A stretch of 64,000 bases of DNA, taken from Candidatus Nanohalarchaeota archaeon (GTDB lineage Archaea; Nanohalarchaeota; Nanosalinia; Nanosalinales; Nanosalinaceae). The notes beneath the pieces are model-generated. The model had not been told where the DNA came from, did not search any database, and saw nothing but the letters and a program-made list of their open reading frames with translations. The translations under genes and the position numbers were made by a program. This document shows, one piece after another, positions 23,033 to 29,624 of the stretch. Every line of letters begins with the position of its first letter. Positions within the stretch are counted from its first letter, which is position 1. Location: positions 700,442 to 764,441 of the forward strand of contig JALDAJ010000001.1 in NCBI GenBank assembly GCA_022729235.1. The letters run 5' to 3'.

Positions 23033-23564
23033 TAACGTGAAGGATTCTGTGAAGGACAAGGATTCACGAGACAAGGCCAACTTCGAGACCCTGAGGAAGG
23101 CGGCTGAAGAATCATCGGAGAGCCCTGAAAACAAGGAAGGTGATGATACCGGTATAGAAGTCCTGGAGGAAGGGCTTTCCAAGGAAGCGCCTGGGAAAAC
23201 GCAGAAGGAGAAAAAGCGGGAGCAGAGGAATCAGCAGGGTGATGGGGAGGAAGATGTCAACGATTCCGGGAACCTGTTACCTTCCAGCTCAAGCGGTAGC
23301 TCTTCCACGGCTTCGAAAACAGGTAGTTCAGAAGCGGGTTCGATGTCCGGTTCCGGTGGTTCTTCCAGCTCAGGCATCGGTTCTTCAGGCAGTTCTCCTG
23401 GAGGTTCTGCAGTCGACCAGATGTCCGGTAACAAGCCGGGTAAAAGTTCTGGAACCAGCAATGACTCTTCTAGTGAGAACAGTTCCTCTCTAGAGGAGAA
23501 GCTTGACACCATCATCGAGCAGAACGAAAGGATGATAAGGATACTTGAGAGCTTCGGGAGCTAG
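23010..23564 (+). CDS. Serine-rich disordered protein with C-terminal helix, paralog B
   Basis: A 184-residue protein. A charged N terminus (FDNVKDSVKDKDSRDKANFETLRKAAEE) leads to a Lys/Glu/Gln stretch, a Ser/Gly linker (about 90-155), then the helix LEEKLDTIIEQNERMIRILESF. This tail matches the EQN-x2-I-x-LL pattern of the gene before it. The start is a GTG inside the previous gene, so the two are translationally coupled. The matched tails suggest hetero-oligomer formation; this is inference. Confidence 0.65.
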   Translation: MVTISYFDNVKDSVKDKDSRDKANFETLRKAAEESSESPENKEGDDTGIEVLEEGLSKEAPGKTQKEKKREQRNQQGDGEEDVNDSGNLLPSSSSGSSSTASKTGSSEAGSMSGSGGSSSSGIGSSGSSPGGSAVDQMSGNKPGKSSGTSNDSSSENSSSLEEKLDTIIEQNERMIRILESFGS

Positions 23565-23574
23565 CCTAAGTTTT

Positions 23575-23850
23575 CTAGACTACCTTGACAGGTATCTTTC
23601 TGCGTCCTTCGTCGGTGCTCTCCATTTCTTCGAGTAAGCTGATTTCAAGTTCGAGCTGTTTCCGTGTGTTGGATTCGAAGAACTCCATCTCCAGCTGGTT
23701 GTCCTTGTTTGGTTCGATTTCGACTTCTTCTCTTCCTTTAAAGGAGAGTCCTACCTCGCCTTCTCTTATCTTTTCTGCAAAGTTTTCAAGGAAGTTAGCA
23801 AGTTCTTCATTGTTGAATTCGAAGTCGAGTTCTACTTCTTCGGTTGACAT
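23575..23850 (-). CDS. Amphi-Trp-like protein without the tryptophan
   Basis: A 91-residue acidic protein with the amphi-Trp order: an acidic strand (EEVELDFEFNN), a helix ELANFLENFAEKIREGEVGL, and alternating strands (EEVEIEPNKDNQLEMEFFE, KQLELEISLLEE). The usual Trp at the end of the last strand is replaced here. It lies convergent with the Ser-rich pair and downstream of the GTPase cluster. Function is unknown. Confidence 0.6.
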   Translation of the reverse strand: MSTEEVELDFEFNNEELANFLENFAEKIREGEVGLSFKGREEVEIEPNKDNQLEMEFFESNTRKQLELEISLLEEMESTDEGRRKIPVKVV

Positions 23851-23892
23851 ATATTGAATCTTCTCGTGGGAACTGTTTTATTTTTTAAGGTC

Positions 23893-24162
23893 TTATTCTC
23901 CGTCTTCACCGGTTTTCTGTTCCAGCTTCCTTGCGAGGAAGTGGTCTTTCTCTTCGAGTTCTCTTATCGACTCGATTGCGAACAGGTAACCTGTACCTAT
24001 CATCACCAGTCCGAGAACTGCGGGAGCCAGGTCAATCAGACCTACTAGCGGTAGTATGTTGGATATAACGAGTAGTACTCCCAGCGTGAACAGGGCGAAA
24101 GATACTGCTATCTCCTGGTTTATGCTCATCTTTTTGAGTCCGAATCGGTCTTTTTCTGTCAT
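23893..24162 (-). CDS. Small two-helix membrane protein
   Basis: An 89-residue protein with two transmembrane segments (SFALFTLGVLLVISNIL and LAPAVLGLVMIGTGYLFAI) and a charged C-terminal helix (RELEEKDHFLARKLEQKTGED). It follows the DUF2072 gene on the same strand after a short gap and may belong to that operon. GTG 24171 would add three residues. No family is recognised. Confidence 0.6.
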   Translation of the reverse strand: MTEKDRFGLKKMSINQEIAVSFALFTLGVLLVISNILPLVGLIDLAPAVLGLVMIGTGYLFAIESIRELEEKDHFLARKLEQKTGEDGE

Positions 24163-24179
24163 TCGAATCACCGAGAGCG

Positions 24180-24563
24180 TTATTCTAGCTCCTCTAGGTC
24201 GAGATTAGCATCTTCCGGGTTGAATGCGGAAGGTAGCTGTATGTAGTAGTTTCCTTCTTCCCTCCTTATAACTAATGGTATTTCTTTGAGTAGGCGGGAG
24301 ATGTTTATCTGGTATACGCCTTCTTCCTTGATGCTTATCGAGTCAAGGTCGAACTCGAACTTGATATTGGCTCTTTCTTCTACTCCTTCCTTCGCCATCT
24401 CCCTGATTTCGGAAGTGACCTCTTCTTTTTCTTCCTGCGACATCTCTTCTGTCTCCCCATCTTTCTCGTACATAAAGAGCGAGGAGCCGCAGTCGCAGCC
24501 GCTTATCAGTTCATCGCTCCCGTCATCATACATCTCTCCGCAGTTCATACATCTATGGGGCAT
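24180..24563 (-). CDS. oapC: DUF2072 zinc-ribbon protein (OapC-like)
   Basis: A 127-residue protein with an N-terminal zinc ribbon (CMNCGEMYDDGSDEL...GCDCGSSLFMY) and a C-terminal beta domain (GVYQINISRLLKEIPLVIRREEGNYYIQLPSAF). This matches the archaeal DUF2072 family, found in a conserved trio with an Era-like GTPase and a DUF2073 protein. The same trio occurs here in order with gaps of 0-4 bases. In Haloferax such genes are named oap (origin-associated). The molecular role is unproven. Confidence 0.75.
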   Translation of the reverse strand: MPHRCMNCGEMYDDGSDELISGCDCGSSLFMYEKDGETEEMSQEEKEEVTSEIREMAKEGVEERANIKFEFDLDSISIKEEGVYQINISRLLKEIPLVIRREEGNYYIQLPSAFNPEDANLDLEELE

Positions 24564-24567
24564 GATT

Positions 24568-24951
24568 TCACTCCTCCATCTTTGCCAGGAATGAAACGGT
24601 ATCTGGTTCTTCCTTGATTTTTTCCATGACGCGGGAGTTGCCTACTATCGTTAATCCCTGTCGGTACTGCTCGTTGAGAACTCTCTTGTAGAGGATGCTT
24701 TTTGCCTTTTCAATCCTGGAATCGCCTCCATCGAACCCCATGAATTCCACGCCCGGGAAATCCTCGTCTGCCTTTTCTACAGAGTTCTCGATAAGTTTTC
24801 GTTTTTCTTCCGGAGTCCATCCTTCTTCGAGTACCAGCACGGAGTTGTCTTTAACCTTCTCAAGAACAAATTCCAGCTTGTCTGTGAAGGCTTTCTCGTC
24901 TGAAAGCCTCTCCTTCGAGAGAAATTCTATTGTGACCCCGTCATCTGTCAT
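24568..24951 (-). CDS. oapB: DUF2073 protein (OapB-like)
   Basis: A 127-residue protein of the DUF2073 type. Markers are VLVLEEGWTPEEKRKLIENSV, then FPGVEFMGFDG, and the C-terminal GLTIVGNSRVMEKIKEEPDTVSF. It sits between the Era-like GTPase and the DUF2072 ribbon protein, the arrangement conserved in euryarchaea. The start immediately follows the GTPase stop. It probably forms a complex with both partners; the ligand may be RNA. This is inference. Confidence 0.75.
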   Translation of the reverse strand: MTDDGVTIEFLSKERLSDEKAFTDKLEFVLEKVKDNSVLVLEEGWTPEEKRKLIENSVEKADEDFPGVEFMGFDGGDSRIEKAKSILYKRVLNEQYRQGLTIVGNSRVMEKIKEEPDTVSFLAKMEE

Positions 24952-25578
24952 CTAACTCAACCTTTCGACTATTTCCTCATAAAGTTTGTCAATATTATTG
25001 CCTTCTTTCGCAGATATCTCTATTACAGGGTGCTGCGGGAAAGCATCGCGCACTCTTTGTGCATCTGCTTCTTCGAGGTCTATCTTGTTCGCTACCACCA
25101 GTATAGGTATGTCCTTTGCCTCCAGGTTACCGATAATTGTGACGTTAACCTGGGTGTACGGATCCTCTGTAGCATCAAAAATCACCAGGCACGCGTCCAC
25201 GTTGTCAAGGTACTTTATCGCCTCAACGATTCCTTTCGTTGCCTCTTTGGCGCGACCCTTCGCATCGTCCTCCTCTATACCGTGTTCAGTGAAATCCTTG
25301 AAGTCTACATTCGTTGAAATACCAGGCATGTCAAGCAGGTTCATCTCCACCGATTGACCATCTGCCTCTATCTCGACTTTTTCTTTTTTCTCTACGATAC
25401 GGGTCTCGTGAGGTACCTCGGAAACATTACTCATCTCTTCCCCGGTTATATCAAGAGATATCTGGTTCGCGAGAGTAGACTTTCCGGCGTTAGGAGGGCC
25501 ATATATGCCTATAGAGAGGTCATCTTTTTCCGAATCACTGAAGAGACTGTTGAGAAGTTCCCTGAGCCTTTTGATCAT
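24952..25578 (-). CDS. oapA: Era-like GTPase of the oap cluster
   Basis: A 208-residue small GTPase. G1 is YGPPNAGKSTLAN near residue 26, G3 is DMPG (LLDMPGIST), G4 is NKID (VVANKIDL), and G5 is SAKEGN. There is no KH domain, unlike bacterial Era. It heads a minus-strand operon with DUF2073 and DUF2072 genes. The protein likely acts as the switch of that complex, possibly in ribosome assembly or at the replication origin; neither is shown here. Confidence 0.85.
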   Translation of the reverse strand: MIKRLRELLNSLFSDSEKDDLSIGIYGPPNAGKSTLANQISLDITGEEMSNVSEVPHETRIVEKKEKVEIEADGQSVEMNLLDMPGISTNVDFKDFTEHGIEEDDAKGRAKEATKGIVEAIKYLDNVDACLVIFDATEDPYTQVNVTIIGNLEAKDIPILVVANKIDLEEADAQRVRDAFPQHPVIEISAKEGNNIDKLYEEIVERLS

Positions 25579-25677
25579 TTTGACACCAGCTAATGGTAAA
25601 TCAGGTCTTTAAGTATAAAAACTATTTCCTCTCTTTCACCCGGGAATAATAAAGAAATGACACCTAAAAATGGCAAC

Positions 25678-26115
25678 ATGAAGACTGAAAAAGGCGTGAT
25701 AATTGTCGCGTACAAGCGGAAGAACGCTCCCCGCTACGTTGTCCTTAAGAGGAAGAAGAACTGGGAAGGCTGGGAAACTCCTAAAGGACACCTGGAGGAT
25801 GAGGGCTACGAGGAAACGGTTAAGGAGGAGATGCAGGAGGAGGCAGGCATCTCTGGGGACGAGATACTCGCTATAGAGGATATGGAGGAGACAGTCTTGT
25901 GGGAGTACAGTCAGGATGGTGAAGATTTCCGGAAAGAGTACCGTGCATTTCTAGTAGAAGTAGATGAGGGCGCACATGTTGATGTGTCGAGAAATCCCTG
26001 CGATGAGCACGAACACGGCTACTTCTTCAGTTTCCGTGACGCCAGCGAGATGGTGACTCATGATAACAACCGCGAGCTACTGGAGAAGGCTCATGAGATG
26101 GTAACTGGAGAGTGA
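25678..26115 (+). CDS. Nudix hydrolase, Ap4A-hydrolase-like
   Basis: A 145-residue Nudix protein (KTEKGVIIVAYKRKN...YVVLKRKKNWEGWETPKGHLED) resembling diadenosine polyphosphate hydrolases, which have this GW.TPKGH strand. The Nudix box is GHLEDEGYEETVKEEMQEEAGI. The first loop is one residue short and Arg is replaced by Glu, but the EExxEE core glutamates remain. Two starts are possible; ATG 25678 places the AATAATAAAG box about 29 bases upstream, while ATG 25657 would leave it too close. Confidence 0.8.
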   Translation: MKTEKGVIIVAYKRKNAPRYVVLKRKKNWEGWETPKGHLEDEGYEETVKEEMQEEAGISGDEILAIEDMEETVLWEYSQDGEDFRKEYRAFLVEVDEGAHVDVSRNPCDEHEHGYFFSFRDASEMVTHDNNRELLEKAHEMVTGE

Positions 26116-26153
26116 GCTGAACCGATTTAAACATGGCGTGTATTCTAACAGGT

Positions 26154-26405
26154 ATGACACAGCCAGACGAGATGCTGGAAATTTACCAGTTTGAAGGATG
26201 TCCTTACTGCTCAAAAGTCAGACAGAAGATGACCGAACTAGGTCTCGACTTCATCGCGAAGAGTGTTGATCCTCACGGTGACAGGCAGCGTGTAAAAGAG
26301 GTCAGTGATCAGACAGGTGTCCCTGTCCTCGTAGACCCGAACACCGATACAGTCATGCCAGAGAGCGACGACATCGTGGAGTATCTGGAAAAACAGTACG
26401 AATAA
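26154..26405 (+). CDS. Glutaredoxin-like thiol oxidoreductase
   Basis: An 83-residue glutaredoxin fold with active site CPYC (IYQFEGCPYCSKVR), the cis-Pro motif TGVPVLVDP, and the terminal ESDDIVEYLEKQYE, as in GST-N/glutaredoxin-like archaeal proteins. It reduces disulfides, probably with a low-molecular-weight thiol; which one is unknown. The longer frame from 26133 adds only MACILTG. ATG 26154 has GATTTAAAC 27 bases upstream and is preferred. Confidence 0.85.
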   Translation: MTQPDEMLEIYQFEGCPYCSKVRQKMTELGLDFIAKSVDPHGDRQRVKEVSDQTGVPVLVDPNTDTVMPESDDIVEYLEKQYE

Positions 26406-26436
26406 CTTTTAATTTCTTATTCCGCAGTAGCAACGT

Positions 26437-26883
26437 ATGCCTGATAGTAGACTCTTGAAAGAACTCGATATCTCTCCGGCTGAACTGGCTGAGATGACAG
26501 AAAGCGAATATCGGAACACTCTTCTTAGACATGATTATCCTTTAACCGAGCCTGTAATAGTATCTGTTGAGGACTCTATAGCAAGGGAAAGAGAGAAGCT
26601 TGAAAGTTTTTGTGCGCCGTATTCAGGTGCGGAAAAATGGCTTTGGATAGGTGAAGAGATACTTCCTCGCTGGGCAGAAGTTCTCTCCGAACTCGATGAA
26701 AGAGTAAATTACGCGGATTCAAGTGGACTAGAGACAGAATACAAAGGAGTATTGTCCCCGCGGCTCAAGAAGGCTACAGGACTGATGAAGCGTCTGGAGG
26801 CAAATCCGGTAGACTATGATATATCGGAGTTTGTGGATAGACTCCGTGGAATGGAAAACACATATGAAAGGAAATTAAAGTAG
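26437..26883 (+). CDS. Hypothetical helical protein
   Basis: A 148-residue soluble, mostly helical protein (LKELDISPAELAEMTESEYRNTLL..., KWLWIGEEILPRWAEVL, GVLSPRLKKATGLMKRLEANP). Tryptophans cluster in the centre. The DNA is slightly AT-richer than around it. There are no recognisable motifs. It lies between glutaredoxin and tRNA-Ile with its own AT-rich leader (CTTTTAATTTCTTATT). Confidence 0.55.
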   Translation: MPDSRLLKELDISPAELAEMTESEYRNTLLRHDYPLTEPVIVSVEDSIAREREKLESFCAPYSGAEKWLWIGEEILPRWAEVLSELDERVNYADSSGLETEYKGVLSPRLKKATGLMKRLEANPVDYDISEFVDRLRGMENTYERKLK

Positions 26884-26910
26884 TTCTGTCTCTACTGAAG
26901 GACTTGGAAA

Positions 26911-27046
26911 TGGACCGGCCCAGATTTGAACTGGGGATCTCCACCTGTCTGAATTCCTCCGCATAGCGGAGATTTCAGATAATAGAAGCTGGTTAAGGCT
27001 TCGAGTCTATCAGGGTGGTGCTATAACCAAGCTAAGCCACCGGTCC
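26911..27046 (-). tRNA. tRNA-Ile (GAT) with a 61-nt intron
   Basis: On the minus strand GGACCGG pairs with CCGGTCC, discriminator A. The anticodon stem CCACC/GGTGG and loop CTGATA give anticodon GAT. The intron (26947-27007) interrupts position 37/38. It folds into TCTGAA..TTCAGA around CTCCGC-ATA-GCGGAG plus GAAGC-N8-GCTTC. The T arm is CCCAG-TTCAAAT-CTGGG. Confidence 0.92.
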
Positions 27047-27141
27047 GTGCTAGCTAGTAATAGTTGAATGCTTGGAAAGTATTTTTAATGCATTGGCAGA
27101 GAGTCCGTGATTTTTATTTGAGGATTTAAAATACTGTTTCT

Positions 27142-27612
27142 GTGGGACTTGAAGAATTAGAAGAAGATATCAGGCAACTTGAGCAGGATCTTGAAAGTCT
27201 TGTTCCCCAGAAGAAGGCAGCTTCGGCTAAACTGTTTCTAGATCAGTTCATGCCTCTCGCTATACTGATGCTAACTTTGATGATTGCCTTCCATATTTTC
27301 ATCCCAGTAAGCGATAGCATGGCTGTCGCTGTCAGCTACATGAACGTGGCTATCCTGTTCTTCTTCAGCGCCCGGTTCACGCTTGCTTTCATGCTGGCGG
27401 ATTCGCATAAAGGATTCCTCCGTGAACACTGGTTTGACGCGCTGCTTGTTCTACCAGCTTTTGCATTAGTCAAGGATATACGTCTGCTGCTTGCCCTAGA
27501 GTCCAGGACAGAGGAACGCGCTGTTATAGGCACTATTTTCGCGAGGAATACGACGGTTGCCAGCCAGTTAACCAAGATAATTACCTGGATCAGAAGAATT
27601 CTCAGGTTCTAA
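27142..27612 (+). CDS. Membrane protein with voltage-sensor-like segments
   Basis: A 156-residue protein starting at GTG. An N-terminal coiled coil (LEELEEDIRQLEQDLESL) is followed by three or four hydrophobic segments. The stretch FFFSARFTLAFMLADSHKGFLREHWFDALLVLPAFALVKDIRLLLAL resembles S2-S3-S4 of six-helix cation channels, with an Arg/Lys-bearing last helix. There is no pore domain, so it may be a stand-alone sensor domain. The C terminus is basic (ITWIRRILRF). Confidence 0.55.
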   Translation: MGLEELEEDIRQLEQDLESLVPQKKAASAKLFLDQFMPLAILMLTLMIAFHIFIPVSDSMAVAVSYMNVAILFFFSARFTLAFMLADSHKGFLREHWFDALLVLPAFALVKDIRLLLALESRTEERAVIGTIFARNTTVASQLTKIITWIRRILRF

Positions 27613-27627
27613 AAACATATCTCTGAT

Positions 27628-27772
27628 ATGGGTCCAACGGGATTTGAGACGAAAACAAGTTTTCTTAGTCAAATCACGTTTAACCAGCACGAAGTGATGG
27701 GCCCAACGGGATTTGAATTCGAAGAAGCAAGTTCTTCTGCAATCAAATCCCGGGAGAAAGCATATCTTTGAT
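27628..27772 (-). repeat. Tandem copies of the tRNA-Lys 3' end with long palindromes
   Basis: The last 20 or so bases of tRNA-Lys (T loop, T stem and acceptor strand) are repeated at 27697-27716 (identical) and 27628-27647 (one change), 76 and 69 bases apart. Each copy leads into a two-part hairpin. One is CGGGATTTGA...TCAAATCCCG (27707-27752) around GAAGAA-GCAAG-TTCTTC. The other is ATTTGA...TCAAAT (27642-27674) around GAAAAC-AA-GTTTTC. A short hairpin CATATC-AAA/AGA-GATATG lies at both outer ends. Confidence 0.85.
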
Positions 27773-27773
27773 A

Positions 27774-27908
27774 TGGGCCCAACGGGATTTGAACCCGCGA
27801 CGCCCGGCTTTCTTTGAAGCTTGGCTGACGCCTTGCTTCTAGGTCCTCGTCCCTTGCGGGACTTGAGGCTTAAAAGGCCGGTGCTCTGCCAGACTGAGCT
27901 ATGGGCCC
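27774..27908 (-). tRNA. tRNA-Lys (TTT) with a 61-nt intron
   Basis: On the minus strand GGGCCCA pairs with TGGGCCC, discriminator A. The anticodon stem CCGGC/GCCGG and loop CTTTTA give anticodon TTT. The intron (27810-27870) sits at 37/38 and contains GTCCC-TTGC-GGGAC inside CCTC..GAGG. The T arm is GCGGG-TTCAAAT-CCCGT. Two partial copies of its 3' end follow downstream. Confidence 0.94.
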
Positions 27909-27961
27909 ATGCGTATGGGTAATTGTTGTAGAATACCTGAGGTTTTTATACTGTCCGCCGA

Positions 27962-28177
27962 TTACACGGTTTCCTGTTCGAAGTCGCCGTACTGGATGTT
28001 CTGTATCGCGTGGTACGGGATGAACATGTGTTCGGACTGCACTTCCTGTACAAGTTCTTCTTCGTTGAATATCCAGGGGTTTTCGATTTCCACTCCGTTA
28101 TCTACTCTATCTACCTGGTCTTCGTCTTCCAGGAGGAAGTCTCCGGCATCTGTTAGAACTATGGCTGAGAATTTCAT
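27962..28177 (-). CDS. Small acidic hypothetical protein
   Basis: A 71-residue protein (MKFSAIVLTDAGDFLLEDED...PWIFNEEELVQEVQSEHMFIPYHAIQNIQYG) just downstream of rpl37e on the same strand, separated by nine bases. The FIPYHAIQNIQYG ending is a compact beta strand pattern, as in small Sm- or PRC-like barrels, but no family is assigned. Operon position with L37e and Lsm suggests an RNA-linked role; this is inference. Confidence 0.6.
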   Translation of the reverse strand: MKFSAIVLTDAGDFLLEDEDQVDRVDNGVEIENPWIFNEEELVQEVQSEHMFIPYHAIQNIQYGDFEQETV

Positions 28178-28186
28178 GTCGGATAT

Positions 28187-28339
28187 TTACGGCGATGCTT
28201 CGTCGAAGTCCTCACGTTTGGAGGTCTTCCCGAATCCGCAGGATGCGCACACTTTCTTTGTGAGGTGGTATGCTTTCTTTCCGCAGCGTCTGCATTTGCC
28301 GTGGGTTTTCTTGTTTCCGACTCCAAGTTCTGATGCCAT
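28187..28339 (-). CDS. rpl37e: Ribosomal protein L37e
   Basis: A 50-residue ribosomal protein, too short for many gene finders. The sequence [20 protein letters not shown], then [18 protein letters not shown], shows the zinc-binding CRRC and CASC pairs of L37e. AGGTGA lies nine bases before the ATG as a ribosome-binding site. It directly follows the Lsm gene, the usual archaeal arrangement. Confidence 0.95.
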   Translation of the reverse strand: MASELGVGNKKTHGKCRRCGKKAYHLTKKVCASCGFGKTSKREDFDEASP

Positions 28340-28358
28340 TGTTAGTCACCTGTGAGGT

Positions 28359-28592
28359 TTATTCCGGGCTGACCACGATGACATTGTCTCCACGTACAAG
28401 CAGCTTACCGTAGTCTGTTCTGCCGTCATCGTTGTTCCTTGAGGCGTTTTCAAGCCACATGTTGAGGTGGAGGTCGAAAGCTCTGAGTTTTCCTGTAACT
28501 GTTGAACCGTCCTTGAGTTCTGCTATTACTTGGTCGCCTTTCGCCCTGTCTAGGACGTCTAGTGGTCTTGTACCGTCATCGTTGTTTCCCAT
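28359..28592 (-). CDS. lsm: Sm-like (Lsm) RNA-binding protein
   Basis: A 77-residue Sm-fold protein that forms a ring and binds U-rich RNA. The Sm1 motif is VIAELKDGSTVTGKLRAFDLHLNMWLEN and the Sm2 motif is GKLLVRGDNVIVV, both complete. A short polar N terminus (MGNNDDGTRPLD) precedes. It heads an operon with rpl37e. An AGGTG sequence precedes the start. Confidence 0.95.
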   Translation of the reverse strand: MGNNDDGTRPLDVLDRAKGDQVIAELKDGSTVTGKLRAFDLHLNMWLENASRNNDDGRTDYGKLLVRGDNVIVVSPE

Positions 28593-28709
28593 AGAAAATA
28601 CACCTGTATCCTCGGTTTCCGGAACAACTTATATAAACCTACTGAGAGTCCTCGAGAGAGGAGGGTGGGCGAGCGACTTTTTATAAAGTTTAGAGGTGAT
28701 TCACGGTTT

Positions 28710-29087
28710 ATGGCAATCTGGCACAGACGCTCATACATGAAGAAGACTGGTGGAAGTACTAGACCTTATAGAAAGTCTCGTAAATACGATCTCGGGTCTG
28801 AGTTCTCGGAACCTGAGGTAGGCGAGAAACGTGTAGAGCAGAGACGTGTCCGTGGTGGAAACCAGAAGAATGTTGTCAGGCGTTCGGAGACTGTGAATCT
28901 TGCTGTTGATGGAGAAGTAGAGCAGGTTGAAATCGAGTCTGTGGAAGACAATCCTGCGAACCCGAACTATGTGAGACGTTCGCTTTTGACTAAAGGAACG
29001 ATAGTTGAGACAGAGGAAGGTCGCGCAGAAATTACTTCTAGACCGGGTCAGGACGGAGTTGTAAATGCGAGACTGACTGACGAATAG
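28710..29087 (+). CDS. rps8e: Ribosomal protein S8e
   Basis: A 125-residue small-subunit protein. The N-terminal signature is MAIWHRRSYMKKTGGSTRPY, then RKYDLGSEFSEPEVGEKRVEQRRVRGGNQKN and the C-terminal NPNYVRRSLLTKGTIVET, typical of archaeal S8e. The in-frame start at 28665 is rejected; ATG 28710 matches the family N terminus. It is divergent from the Lsm operon. Confidence 0.95.
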   Translation: MAIWHRRSYMKKTGGSTRPYRKSRKYDLGSEFSEPEVGEKRVEQRRVRGGNQKNVVRRSETVNLAVDGEVEQVEIESVEDNPANPNYVRRSLLTKGTIVETEEGRAEITSRPGQDGVVNARLTDE

Positions 29088-29240
29088 CCTGTGTTTATAT
29101 CTTGTCTCGCATTTAGTCAAACGCAAAGCTCGTTGAATAAGGGCTTCTTAGTCAACTGTGTTGGAATACTGGTTGCTCGAACGGTATCTCGTGAGCCATA
29201 CAGATTTATACAGTAAATAATAAAGAGAGAGGATAGGTTA

Positions 29241-29363
29241 CTAGCCCTTCACCATTTCACGTACCCGGTGGAAGGGTCTGGCTAGTGTGGAAATCACTGA
29301 ACTCTGTTCGAAGTTGACCGGAATCTGTCGGCCGGCCTCATCCGCAAAATCCGTTGCCATCAT
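29241..29363 (-). CDS. Possible 40-residue protein
   Basis: ORF MMATDFADEAGRQIPVNFEQ followed by SSVISTLARPFHRVREMVKG. TATAAAAG lies about 23 bases upstream on the minus strand, and GGGAGGTGG provides a ribosome-binding site ten bases before the ATG, so both signals agree. The acidic start and basic amphipathic end are unlike random sequence. It follows the Orc1-linked small gene on the same strand. No homolog is recognised. The rest of the gap back to 29088 shows nothing definite. Confidence 0.5.
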   Translation of the reverse strand: MMATDFADEAGRQIPVNFEQSSVISTLARPFHRVREMVKG

Positions 29364-29387
29364 GCTGTTTTCCACCTCCCAACCCTT

Positions 29388-29624
29388 TTATACCATTCCC
29401 TTTGAGGCGTTTATCCGCCGAATAATAGCGTTAGCAACGCTGTCGACCTCTTTTTCCGCTATCCTTAGTTCTTCCAGAGCTTCTCGTTCCTTTTTAGGCA
29501 GGTAATAGAGGTTGTTCTCGTACTTTGCGAGTTTCATCAACCAGTTATTCGCGATGCGTGGTTTATAAAGAAACGAATAGTTCTCCGTTAGTTCCGCTAT
29601 TCCGGTAGAGTGTATTTCCGCCAC
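29388..29624 (-). CDS. Small protein co-transcribed with orc1
   Basis: A 78-residue helical protein (MAEIHSTGIAELTENYSFLYK..., then the helix LPKKEREALEELRIAEKEVDSVANAIIRRI). Its start overlaps the orc1 3' end by 28 bases in another frame, so it is translated from the same mRNA. No family is recognised. The helix could mediate dimerisation. Confidence 0.6.
   Translation of the reverse strand: MAEIHSTGIAELTENYSFLYKPRIANNWLMKLAKYENNLYYLPKKEREALEELRIAEKEVDSVANAIIRRINASKGMV

Noticed and set aside
27628-27716. A CRISPR array beside tRNA-Lys
   Set aside because: Spacing of 69-76 bases looks array-like, but the repeats are tRNA 3' ends, the intervening sequence is palindromic, and there are no cas genes in the window.
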